Of a DNA stretch of 64,000 bases, positions 36,211-47,765 are shown in pieces. Numbering within the stretch: the stretch's first letter is position 1; each line of letters opens with the position of its first letter. Made by a program: the position numbers and the translations under genes. The stretch covers positions 11,299,089-11,363,088 of the forward strand of contig NC_134431.1 in assembly GCF_030867145.1 (NCBI RefSeq). The letters run 5' to 3'. This DNA is from Opisthocomus hoazin. Taxonomy: Eukaryota > Chordata > Aves > Opisthocomiformes > Opisthocomidae. Below the pieces are notes generated by a model. That model ran no database searches. It was not told where the DNA came from and saw only the letters and a list, made by a program, of their open reading frames with translations.

Positions 36211-38429
36211 ATTCAATTGCACCTTGGTTACTCGCAGCAGGAATTAATGCTTTAGACAAGGATGATTAGCTTATTACAGCAACATGCGATTTCCATGCAG
36301 ACACCTCTCAATCCTGACTGTGTGTGCGTTCGGAATAACTTCTAGCCCGCACCCTGAAAATTTATTTCATACTTACCTGAAACAATAAAACAGATGCATG
36401 AAGCTTAATAGAGTACAAATCACTCTAATTTACCCCCTTTGTTACATTATATGCCCCAAGCATAATTAAAGTTTACGCTCGCCACAGAAAGGTTAGATTG
36501 CTGCCTTCCTTATCTGATCCAAGTAATTTGCAGGCTCCAAGAGAAGTATATTTACATTACCACAAATTAAAAAATCCCTTCTAACCAGGCAGATACCTAA
36601 GGAGGTCACAGCTATTAGTATTACAAGCTAATGGAAACCCTGGCAACTTCCTCAAAGGAGACAAAACAATGAGCAGGGAACACACTGCTTTGTAAACCAA
36701 GTTCGCCACCAGGGACAGGAAGAAAATAAACTTAACATGCAAAACCAAAAAGCCTAGGAAGGTCTGGAAATAGACAGCTGGGAAGGAAGGGGGGAAAGTA
36801 CTTTAGGAAAAAAAGAAATGAAAGAAAAGCACAGTGGACGCTTCTTCATTCTCACACCATTTAATATACATGTCAGTCTGTCCTGCCATTACAGAAACTA
36901 GTGGTGAAGGTTCTCACACATGAAGAGTTTGAGTCGGTCGATAAAAGCCTCGTGTCCTGTGGCACAGGCAAAACAGAGTTTACATCCACAGCCAAAAAAA
37001 AAAAAACAGCAGCACCTGATGTGGATACTAAAAATGCAAAGAAGAGAATTAAGTGTCTTTGCTAGGGCAATTAAGAAGTAGCCAAGGATAATGAAGCTCC
37101 TTTACTGAGCATTTCTGTCAAGCTTATAGAGATATTCCCAAGGAAGATTTTTATAATTAAGCTTAAGCATGGTATTCAGTGTCCTGCAACGTCCATCCTT
37201 CATATACTGATACCCACACATCCCACATGCCCAACGCAAAATGCGTGATACTCTACCAAAACAACTAGAATCTGCTTAAATAAAATACAATGCTTTTGAC
37301 AGTAGCCAAAGGTAAAGGTTTATCTATTAAATTATTTGATTAAAAAGTGTCTAACTCTGTAGGAAACTGAATAAAGACTCCACTTCCCGTGCTGCAGAAC
37401 TGGCTTAAGATAGTTTAGATTTTTTGTCCAATATAAATACTGTATCAGCTATCTCCTTGCATTAGTCATTTCCTCCCACCGAGTTCAATAGGAGGTTAGT
37501 GCGTTCTCATATTATGGTAAGATCACACTATAAATCTGCACGGAGATTTGCCAGTTATATTGTTTTGGAGAGGCATCTTTTTCCACCGTGGTCTGACTCT
37601 GGCCACAGTTCAAAGGCTTCTTTCAATTCCAGATATGACAATAGCACTATCTTTGCTTTACAACAAAGATCATTCCACATGGGTAAGGGGAAAAATAACG
37701 CAAAGAAAAAGAAGAATGGAAAATATTGTGGTCAAACAAACAGGCCTTCTTTCAAGAAGAAGATAAGTCAGTAAACAGTACGGTGAAGAGTGGCTGCGTT
37801 GGTAGAACAAGACTTCTTAGAACTGAAATAATCAGCTACAGAAATGACAGTTGATCACACGTAAACAAGCAGATATTGCAAAAATATCCCAAACAAGGCA
37901 ACATCTGCTGCTTGTTTTCAATATTAAGTACAACTTTATTTACAAAGAGTTAGGTGTTGAAGGAGATCTTTTTATAGGAGCCAGAGCAGACAAGGCCGGC
38001 AGGGGAGATGGGCATCTGTGCCAGGGATTTCAGCACCAGTGTTACTGGGCTGGACACATGAATCGCTTGCTGAAACTCGACATCCACATCGTAAAGGAAG
38101 CCTGGCAAGGTGATTGCAATGGCTCTCGCTAACCGAAAAAAATCACAGTTTATAAGGATGGGCAATATCTGTATAGTTGAGCAGAAAATACTACCATTTG
38201 AATTCTACTCACGACAGTCCTGAGTGCAGTTTCATTCTGCAGCTTCTCCCTCCCTGGCTGCTCACTGCTTCTGTTGTCTCCTGGATACTTCATGCTACTT
38301 TCCCTCCCCTTATTTCTGTTTTCTAAACAAGCAGCACAGTTTTAGAAGATACACTGAAGAAGTAAACACCTTGCAAGTCATGGATCAAAACAAAATGGAG
38401 TGCCTACACAGGCATTAATGCATGTTTAC

Positions 38430-38486
38430 AGAATCACAGAATGGTAGGGGTTGGAAGGGACCTCTGTGGGTCATCTAGTCCAACAG
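38430..38486 (-). mobile_element. CR1 LINE 3' end
   Basis: ACAGAATCACAGAATGGTAG followed by GGGTTGGAAGGGACCTC, the reverse complement of a CR1 tail. It has the same orientation as ATP9A. Confidence 0.92.
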
Positions 38487-40052
38487 AAGAAAATTTTACT
38501 TGACAACTACCTATTTATAAACTCTTTTTTTTCTTTTTCCTTTTTTTTTTCTAATGAAAATTCAAACCCTGCTTGAAGAAAATGTTTTGTAATATACAGG
38601 AATGTGGCAAAGCAATACCCAGGCAGCCAGCATCTGCTACTCAAAACCTACTTCTGGCACAGGGTATACAGGGAGCTGATTTTAGTGGTTTAGCAGCAGC
38701 TCAATGGCTGCAAAATAAAGATACTCAACTAACAAACACAACAGAGAGGGGCCAGTGCTTCTATGAACAGTATTTACAGTCAGGATCTGGGCATGATGTT
38801 GCTCTCACTGACCACAAGTGGGAGTTTTGTCGGTTTTGGCAGCACTAATATTCTAAAAACAGAAATGCAAAATAGAAACCTTTTTCTTCCTAAAAGGGAA
38901 GGATAATAGATAATTTAAAAGGAATAAGCTTCAAATCAAAGAGAAAAAAAAAGAGGACTCCTTTCCACTTAGATGAGAAAATTTCAAGGCATTCACTTCT
39001 CTGCTGAGCATATAAACAGAATTTTATGAAGTGTACCCTGGCATCGATGGTTAGCCCACTTCCTACACCTTGGATAAAACAACACCTCATCGAAAGTCTG
39101 CACTTACAGTAAGCAGTGGGGAAGGAGGTTTAGTCTTCCCTCTTTTATTGCTAATATTTTTATTCTAGGTCTTGAAAAGGTTGCCTAAAGCCTCCACATC
39201 ATTTTCACTATAAAAATAATTAATCTGAAGAATTTACACTTGCTGTATTTAAACAGACAGGCACTGTACTTGATGCAGCTATCCCATGCAGCACAAGACA
39301 TCTGTGGGAACACCGATGACTGTCTATGTTCAAATGCATCCAGTCAGATCTCGCGATTCAGAGATTTAACACACTGATTATGATTAATTTGTACAAGCTC
39401 AGCCTATCAGCCCACTTCGACTGACATTCCTGCCCTTGGGCATGTTTTAGTATTCCAAAGCCTGGAACAACTTGAAATACAATACACCATACTGTGGTGT
39501 GTGATCCAGAACTTAAAAGCAGTTCCTTGAGCAACTTGACCCAGGTCCAAAATACTCAGGTAGGATAACAAATACAGCCATTTGCACGAGCTTTAACGAT
39601 TTTCAGCCTGCACTAAACACAGTTTGTCCTTCATAGGCTTGTGAAAACAATTATATGCACATATTAAAGGTGCCTCTTTACCACCAAATCTCTTGGCAAT
39701 AGGAATACTGAAGTTCTCTGTAATATTTGTTATTGTTGAATACAACCACTGCATCACTGCCGCATTTCACACCATCCCTTCACGGCGCCACTTCTGACAG
39801 GGGCTGTGCTCTTCCAGGGGTCCAGAGAAGTTGAAACTTGTGAAGCTGCCAAACATCAGCCAATAAAGCAGAGCAAATTAATCTGCTATCAATGAGGCCC
39901 ACATGTGCAATACTGATCCCGACTACTTCCAACTAAAAACAACGAGGTAGAAGATATTTTTACACCTTATTTCCAGATACCCCAAAATAAACATGCAGCC
40001 ACCCAGTCTTACCGCAAAGTAAACAGAGGGGGGAAAAGAATAAAAAAAAAAC

Positions 40053-40073
40053 GGGGGGGGGGGGGGGGGGGGG
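40053..40073 (+). repeat. G21 homopolymer
   Basis: Twenty-one consecutive G residues preceded by an A-rich run and followed within 15 bases by C-rich tracts. Potential G-quadruplex or hairpin; the length is prone to sequencing error. Confidence 0.9.
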
Positions 40074-42095
40074 AGGAGAGACACCCCCTCCCCCAATCTT
40101 ACCTATTCTCCCCACCCCCAAATAACAAAGCTGCAGATCCCATGAAATGATACAACAAATCATATCTTGCCCAGGATTATAGGTTTCATATTCATGTTTT
40201 AAATTCCTGGTACCAATTATCTGTCTGTACTATCAGTGAAAAAATAACAAGGATGTTTTAACTATCTCCAAAAGAAATACTCAGACTGCTTCACCTTGTT
40301 TGCTTCGCAGGCAAATGGAAGTGCCTCACCATAGTTGAGTTTGTTTATCTTACTAACACTGATTCTCTAGCACTATCTTGAAAACTAGTGATGATAACGG
40401 TGACAACTGAGCTCAACTGTTTTTAACACCCACACTTTCTTCTTCTTCTTTCTTTTTGAGGCAATTTTTTTCTGAGAGTCTGATCTTGTATTGTATTTAT
40501 ATATAAAACCACAAAGCTACGCGTACAATTTCAGCTGGTCACATATTTAGCGTGCACAGTGCCTGCTGCTGCTGATAAAGGTACTTGCACAAATGCACCC
40601 TTTTACCTTAACTCAGCTATTTTCAAACCCTGCCCATGACACTGTGTTCTCGGCATGGCTGTGAGCATTGTCAAAAAGCTTCCCCCTCAAAAAAAAAGAA
40701 AAAAAAGAAAAAAAAAAAAATCAATCTCCATAGATCCCTGCAGCCACAAGTGCCGCCTCCTGCAGCGCTGTACTTCCACAGGGTCTGAAAGGAGTTTCCA
40801 TGCCTGGCAGAGATCTGGGGAGCACTTCCACAAAACCACTAACAATATCCTAAAGTTATTTGTTGTGGCACTGGTTCAGGATCCCCTCCCTCCTTCCCAT
40901 TTTGCTGCAGTCTCCGTCACCCCCTGCTGTACCATCACAGCTGCTTTGGAGACGCAGTGTAAGCTGGACCTGTGAACCTGTCAGGTTCCTGCTCCCGGCT
41001 GACCCTGAGGAGGGCAAAGCACTTGTGACCTGGGTCAACTCACAGCCCCAGTCCACCATATAGCCCAGCTCTGCCAGTGTGACGATGGGATAGACATGAC
41101 AGGAAGGGCAGGAGCTTCTGGACAGATGAAAAGACAACCCCAAGAGGGCTTCAAAGTCAGCTGAAGCTTCCCTGAGATGCTGCTGGTGCCTGCTGCTCCC
41201 CTGGAGAGAGCAGTTCTGCCCTTATCCAGCCCCTCTTCCTTCTCACTGTGTCAGCCACAGTGGGAGGGGACAGAGAATTTGGGTCCCAGGGGACAGGGTA
41301 ACTGCGATTATTTCCTTTGCTGACAGTGTTGGTTTCAAGATTTCCTAAAATAGCCTTACCTGAGAGATAAAGTGGAATCACTGCTGATTATCAAAGCTGC
41401 TGAGCCTTGGTCCAGCACACAGAATCAAAACACTCAGATTTTAGCTGACTTATATATCCCACCAGTCCCTCCTATGTCTCCTTCCACCTTGCATACTTGT
41501 AGGAAAAATCCTCTCCCAACACTTCCCAACATCCCCAAGGCCCTTGGTTTCACAGTTGGAGGGAAACGCTCGAGCTGCCTCTTCCTTCTTAGCACCATCC
41601 TGGAGGCTCCACTGCCACCCCAAAGACATGCTTCCACAGTTGGTGGCAGTGCTGGCTGATGGACTGGCCAGACACTTGTCACCAACCTGGCATTGCCCCT
41701 CATGGTGCCCCACAGGCACTGACGTGTGCAGACAGAGGAGCTGGATGGCTGAAACCCACCCCAGAGTACAGGACACACTAAAAACGTGAGCGGGAAGGAG
41801 CAGCTGGAGGAAGCTGGAAGCTTAAGCTCCTCGTTATTTTGAGCAACGAACCAAAGATCAAGAAACTAAAGATCTCTCAGGGCACCACAGCACTGCCAAA
41901 TATGGCCAAGGAAAAGGACATATCGCTAAAACCTTGCAGTAAGATGTTAGTAGCTCCACCTTAGAGCCTGAGGAAGGAGAGCCTGCAGAACTCACCCAGG
42001 AGGAACAGCACAGCTGAGAGCAAATGCTTTACATGTTTCACGTTGTGTTAGCAGGAGATTCACAGAGACACAAGAGCTTACCCGAAGCCACTTAC

Positions 42096-42257
42096 CCGAA
42101 CAATTATCCCCATGCGCTTGCTCTCGTAAGTGAAGGGGAAGATCTGGAGGATGGTGAAGTTCAGGATGTGGCCACCCGGTGTCCTCAGCTGCACGGAGGA
42201 CTGGTCCCTGCCCACCAGCGTCAAACCCACGCTCTCGGTCCACTGGACCAGGGCCAC
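42096..42257 (-). CDS. ATP9A: ATP9A coding exon, window exon 11 (residues 503-556, nucleotide-binding core)
   Basis: Fifty-four codons from [20 protein letters not shown] to [13 protein letters not shown] (F544 and K549 equivalents) is the phenylalanine-lysine ATP-binding element of the N domain. Acceptor ctctcag, donor gtaagt. Flanked by the two longest introns seen here. Confidence 0.97.
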
Positions 42258-45200
42258 CTGAGAGGAGAAGGCCATGGTGAGGGCGGCCAATCCACGCCAC
42301 ACCTCCCCTGAGGGACAGCGCGTGGGGGCTGCCAAGAAGCTCATTAGTCATTAACGGTGCTTATAGAGCAGACCCGTTCATACACGCAGGTGCCCGCTCC
42401 GATGTGGCTCTTTCTAGTGGGCTCTTCCCAAAGTCAGAAGCTTACAGACAGTATTTGTGGGGTTTGGGCAGCCCAGCTCCTGCCCGACCCAGCTGCCAGG
42501 CTGCCCTGGGTTCTCAGCGGGAGGTGGGGGGCTCCCCGTCTTCGACTGCCGCGTCCTGAAGGGCAACATCACTTAAATCTCTTTACAAGCACTTGCTGTT
42601 TGAATGTGCTATTTCCCAGCTTGCTGTTTATGAAATCAAGAATTCAAAATGATGCATTCACCCTGGATTTACAATATCAAAGCCAAAAACACTAATGCAG
42701 AGCACATTAAAAATTCATGTTAAAAAAGCAAACAAACAAAACGAGCTCTGTGTTATACTCTATCTGTTAGGCAGTAATAATTCATCAACAACTTTCAACC
42801 TCTGTACGGATCAGCAAGACAGCTGAAGGCTGGCTCACAGACACTTCTTAGCAAAAACCCCTTCTTCCCAGACATCAAAAAAACCCACAAAACAAAAAAC
42901 CCAAAACAAACCCCAGTTTTTCAAGGCACACACCAGAAATCATTTAATTGAATGTATGTGGGTACCATTTTGATTGCAGCTTCTAGTATTTAAGGACCTA
43001 CAACACTGAATTCTTTACACGCTTTCACTAGATTACAACCAGTCATGACAGAAGACCAAAGTCTTTGTTCTGTTTCCCTGACGATCTGCCCCAGAATCCC
43101 CACCTCAGCTGACACATCCATCTTGGCTTGACTCTGCTGAGATACGGGCGTTTAACTCTAGAAGCTGTCTCGGCAGTAACGGATGGGAGTGGCAGCTGAC
43201 ATGAGCCCATATATCACCGGCCTCCAGAAAGGATCAAGGGATACTTTCTCCAAACAGACACGAAATACTGGAAGTATTTTACAATGACATTTTCAAAGGC
43301 AGGAGAGTGCTGGGAACATGGTTGCTGCTGTCTTGAAGGTTAATTATCCCTTGTTCCTTTCAGGGTCTGCCTTTACTGTCTTAAGTGACAACAAATACCT
43401 TAGACAAAAATGGAATTTATTTTGGGAAAATACATACATGATATATAGATAAAAATGGAATCTATAATTACTTGCATTGAGTCAAGATTTTACTAGAGGA
43501 ATTGATACACTTAGGTCTAACTGGGGAATCTTTTGTGAACTCAGCTCCCCTAATTCACAATTAGGCTTAAAAGACAATCTAAAATAAACTTTTCCTTTCA
43601 TAAAGTAGTCTTAAATCTCTAGATTAAAAAAAAAAACTAGTTGAGCTGGCTTCACCTTGAAAGACCTTTAAATTAATTTGAATCAGTATTTGTTTTAATA
43701 TTAGCAAGTTCTTGCAGGCTTATTCACAAAGATTACAACAAATCAAAGCCTCTTTCAAGCTTATCTTTTTCAGAAGTTTCTTCAAGCCGTCCTTGGTGTA
43801 TTAAAGTGTGCAGTTAGATAATCCTCCTAACAGTCTCTCCCAGAGCAGAGATGGAGCTTGGGTTTCTAATACTCTGGTTAATAAATGATTATGGAGGATT
43901 TTTCACAGCGTGATGTTACTTGAGGTTCAGTGCATGCAGCACTGGGTCTTGATTTGCCCATGTCGGTAAGCTGCAAACATCTGGAGATACAAATCTCTGC
44001 TCCCAGCTCAGCCTGTTACAGCGTCTCCTTTGCCACTCTCCTTCACAGACACCTCCTCCTTCCTTCCCTGCCAGCACCCCATTTAAACCCTGTGTCAGGA
44101 AGCATTTAAGCCTCCTGAAAGAAAAGCCTTGTGCAGAGGAACAAATGGACGAGCAGCACGTCAGAGGTGCTGTGTCGTGCACATGACACGCGTCAAACTA
44201 ACTGCATTGCGCTGCGCAACGCCAGGCGAGTCGGATGGCCCCGAGACCACAAAAAGGTCCATCAATGGAAGGGAAGGATAATGAAAGGAATCCCCCCCTC
44301 CCATGCTGCTCCCAAGCAGATGCGGGTCCTGTCAGCCCTTAATGGCTCTCCAGGTGAACCGCATTCAGCACTGGTGGGGAAGCAGAGCTGAGCCCTTTGA
44401 ACATGCCACTTCCCAGCCTCTGCAGTACTTAATGAATAATTACCGAGAGAGAAAGCGATATAATTCTGAAGTGTTCCTATCAGATGTACTACAAGCATTG
44501 AAATTACCGTCGCCATTCAACAGAAGACACAATGGGCCTGGCCTCTGGGAAGTGCCGCAGCATCAGGGGACAACACCGGGGGACAACACCAACGGCAGCA
44601 GCAGCGCCGGTGGCTCTGGGGCAGGGTCTGGGCACCCCGTGACGGGGAGCGAGTTCCCCGCTCGGTGCAAGACAGAGGAGTTTTACTCTGCGCTGTGCCA
44701 ACAGATAACTGGAGGTGCTTCCAGTCACAGAGATGAGGAGAAAGATTCAAGATGCAAAAATATGTTTACAGCTTAAACCGAGGAGATTTAAAAGCAGGCT
44801 TGAAATCCCTCAAACATCTTCAAGAGAGCCCATGGTCACAGATGAGGGGAGATCAGTAAAATCCCTGACCACGCTCTGGGAGTTTGCAGCTCTGTCCAGG
44901 CCAAGTCAGATACAGATCTGAGCATTACAAAGCAAAGCGGCTACAGCAGCTCGGCACGCTATCCCCCAAACTTTGCTCTTTTCGACAATTAAATTACCCA
45001 AGCCACCACTGGAGTGGATATCGACTAATAAATTTCATTCTAAAGAGACAAATTGATCCTTCTGTGCCATGAGTTGCTCTACAAACGTCCCATTTAGGGT
45101 TGCCTAGGCAGACAGACAGCAGGCAGAGGCCCATTGATCGGTGCACCCTTTCATGTCCTGGCAGCTGCGGCGGGTTGTCAGGGTTAAAGACTGTTTGCCC

Positions 45201-47552
45201 AGGAATCCCAGGCACTCTTATCTCTGATCAGATTATATCTATTTCATTTCCCCTGTTAGTTACTGTACGGCTACAACTGACACGCTTGCAGAGCCCCAAG
45301 GCTGTAACCGATATCTGAATAAAGATACTTCAAGACTTCTAAATGGCAGCGTGCACAGGAAACAAATTTAGGAAATCCTGCTTTCTGTTACAGGAAATGA
45401 ATCCTATGCCAACTGGTAGAAATTACTCTTGCTGTTAAAGTAAAGAGAATACAAGTTTTTGTACTCATTTCATAAACTGACCTTCCCTGTCATGGCAATA
45501 TTGTATTGATATAGGATTTCAAAGGCTGGCTTTAACAGGAGTCCAAAGCCATTCCCCTACAGGGAATGTTATTTAACAGCATCGCTCTTTTCTGAAGGAC
45601 TCAGTCTGTGCTGATCCTGCATTTTGTACCATCTAGTATGACATACACAGAGCATGTCTAAACAATATTTGTATATCTAAGACCTACAGACAAGATCTCC
45701 TCAGTGCAGCAAAGCATATCTGATTTCTAAACCCACTGTAATTCTCTACTTAAGACACTACAAGAAAGGAAAAAAGAATTTAAACAATAATCTTGGAAGG
45801 ATTAGTTATCATGCTATAGTAAAACAAACAGACAATAATCCCTTGGGTATTTGAGACAAATTGCTGCATAAATATTTTAAAGACAGAACTGTATAAAGTG
45901 AAAAAGGAAAAGACTTCACTATATATCACAGTATATATGTAAATAAACAGAGTACCTCCGCAAAAATAGCCAGTAAATGCTTTAGGAGAAAAACCTTAAA
46001 TGCAGATCACAAAAATTACCATCTGGAAATCGTTCAGAACTTGTTTCAATCCAAAGGCAGTTGATTTCTGTAAGCTGTCTTTGTAGCGGAAAGCGACACA
46101 TCAGGGGAGAAAAGCAGGTAAGCAAAACACCGATGTGGATTATGTGGTGGGAGAGGACACACATGCGCACAGCTCCAGGGCCAGGGAGGAGTGAAGTGTT
46201 TGTTGGCACTGTAAGCACATCAATGGAGGAGGGCGGAAAAAGCAAAGATGCAGCTTTTGTATAATACAGACAAGAACACATTATATGAAGTGAATGAATA
46301 GACTACTTGGGAAGAAAAATGCTATATAGGGAGTATTCTGAATGTACATGAAAAGTGAAAACTGATTCTGTGTGCCAGTCTTTCATTAATATATGCAACA
46401 GTTTCGAAATCCTCACATAGCCAGGCTAACGACTAAATTTATTTCTATGCAAAAAATTTCTCACCTCTAACAATGAGGAAAGCCAGCTTCTCGCTTGACG
46501 TCAAAGGTGAAAAGGTTATTATCAGAGGCAAATCTGTTTTATTTGGGGTAATAAATGGAAGAACCCTTCAAATGCAGTCGAATGGGCAATATGATCTCAT
46601 ACTGTTAATAGGACTCTTACGGAAAGTTTCAAACTTCAGACTCTTTCCATAGCACAGAGCAAGTGTAATTGTACAAATTAATAGAAAAGAAATTGTTTTA
46701 CCTTTGCTGCACTAAAAAAGAAAAAGTATCCAAGAAGCATAACCAAGACATAAAACCATATTTTATTCCTCCTTTCTTTGTCACAGAAGGAAACAACACT
46801 CTAATTAGATTTTCCAAATTTTGCAGTGTGGCAAAGAGCGCTTTAATCACAAGTCCTCATACTGAACCCGATCTCTCAAATGTTCAGTAAAAGTCTCCAG
46901 CAAGTCACTGCAGAGCTGCAAAGCTTCTCTCTGCTGTACCACTCCGCGTAGCCCTGGTACTGGGTTCCAGCAGAGAACCGGCAGGGCACAGCCTTGCTCT
47001 GAGACAAACTCCTGTGCACTTCGGCTACTCAGCAGAACTAATTCAGGCTCTGTCCGCACGGAAAGGGATGCGTCCCGGGTTAGCAGTGCTACCCAGCGCA
47101 ATTTACCACTTGTCACTTGGTCTAGAAGCTCAAATGCTTTGTAGATCAGGGACAAGCTGACTCACAGGAGTGATTTAACCCTCTCCCACAAGTCCTCCCA
47201 CAGACAAGAAGACTGCCTGTAATTTACCAAATGTGGTCAAAGGGACTGACAGCATTGAACAACCAAACACGCCCTGGACAAAAGGTGTGTGCAGAAACAT
47301 GAGCAAAGCTCTGCGATGCAGATGCTGATACAACAGCCAGATATGAGTCCCCATGTAGCTCCGCAGCTTCAGGCAGAGAGGCAGATTTGGCTGAAGTGCA
47401 TCAGCTCAGAGGGCACTTGTGGTCCATTCGTGGGTCCTCAGAGCAACAAACACACTACAATAATTTTCCCTTTGCTACACTGGAGCACTTTCACAAAATA
47501 GTATTTTTTTTGTGTGAAAAGCAAGGCCAGATTTGTATTTTTATACACTGAC
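42258..47552 (-). other. ATP9A: ATP9A intron
   Basis: About 5.3 kb. Contains two unexplained open frames: a plus-strand 157-codon frame at 44,303-44,776 and a minus-strand 102-codon frame at 46,847-47,155. No recognisable repeat. Confidence 0.85.
46847..47155 (-). other. unexplained 102-codon open frame in an ATP9A intron
   Basis: Open from just after an in-frame TGA to a TGA at the low end. The reading is leucine- and glutamate-rich, for example LLSSRSAQEFVSEQG and LETFTEHLRDRVQYEDL, with even composition rather than low complexity. There is no ATG at its start and the upstream acceptor-like CAG has a poor pyrimidine tract. Family not recognised. It may be a decayed retrocopy, a cryptic exon or chance. 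Confidence 0.2.
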
Positions 47553-47765
47553 CTCATCGGGACTGGAGGCCTGGTAGACCCTGCAGGAATCCTCGTAGTG
47601 TCTCTCGGCTTCAGCCTGGTCTGTCACCCCGTTGGACTCGTACACCGGCGTCACGTTGTGGCACAACGCGATTGCCTTCACCGCCTCGTGCACTCGGCTG
47701 CTCATGGTCTTGCGCACCTTAGTGGCTAAGGTCAGGCCCTTCACCGCAGGTGGGTCTTGAGATTG
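47553..47765 (-). CDS. ATP9A: ATP9A coding exon, window exon 10 (residues 432-502)
   Basis: Seventy-one codons, phase 0 at both ends. It begins with a variable linker ([16 protein letters not shown]), then the conserved [19 protein letters not shown], and ends YQASSPDE, the P4 nucleotide-domain element next to VALVQ in the following exon. It carries AERHYEDS in the least conserved part. Confidence 0.97.

Larger units (their letters stand above)
36040..42095 (-). other. ATP9A: ATP9A intron (longest complete intron in the window)
   Basis: About 6 kb. Holds an old retroelement fragment (36,143-36,210), a CR1 tail (38,430-38,486), a G21 tract (40,053-40,073), an A-rich run (40,690-40,720) and a more G+C-rich stretch (40,730-41,800) without recognisable frames. 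Confidence 0.85.
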
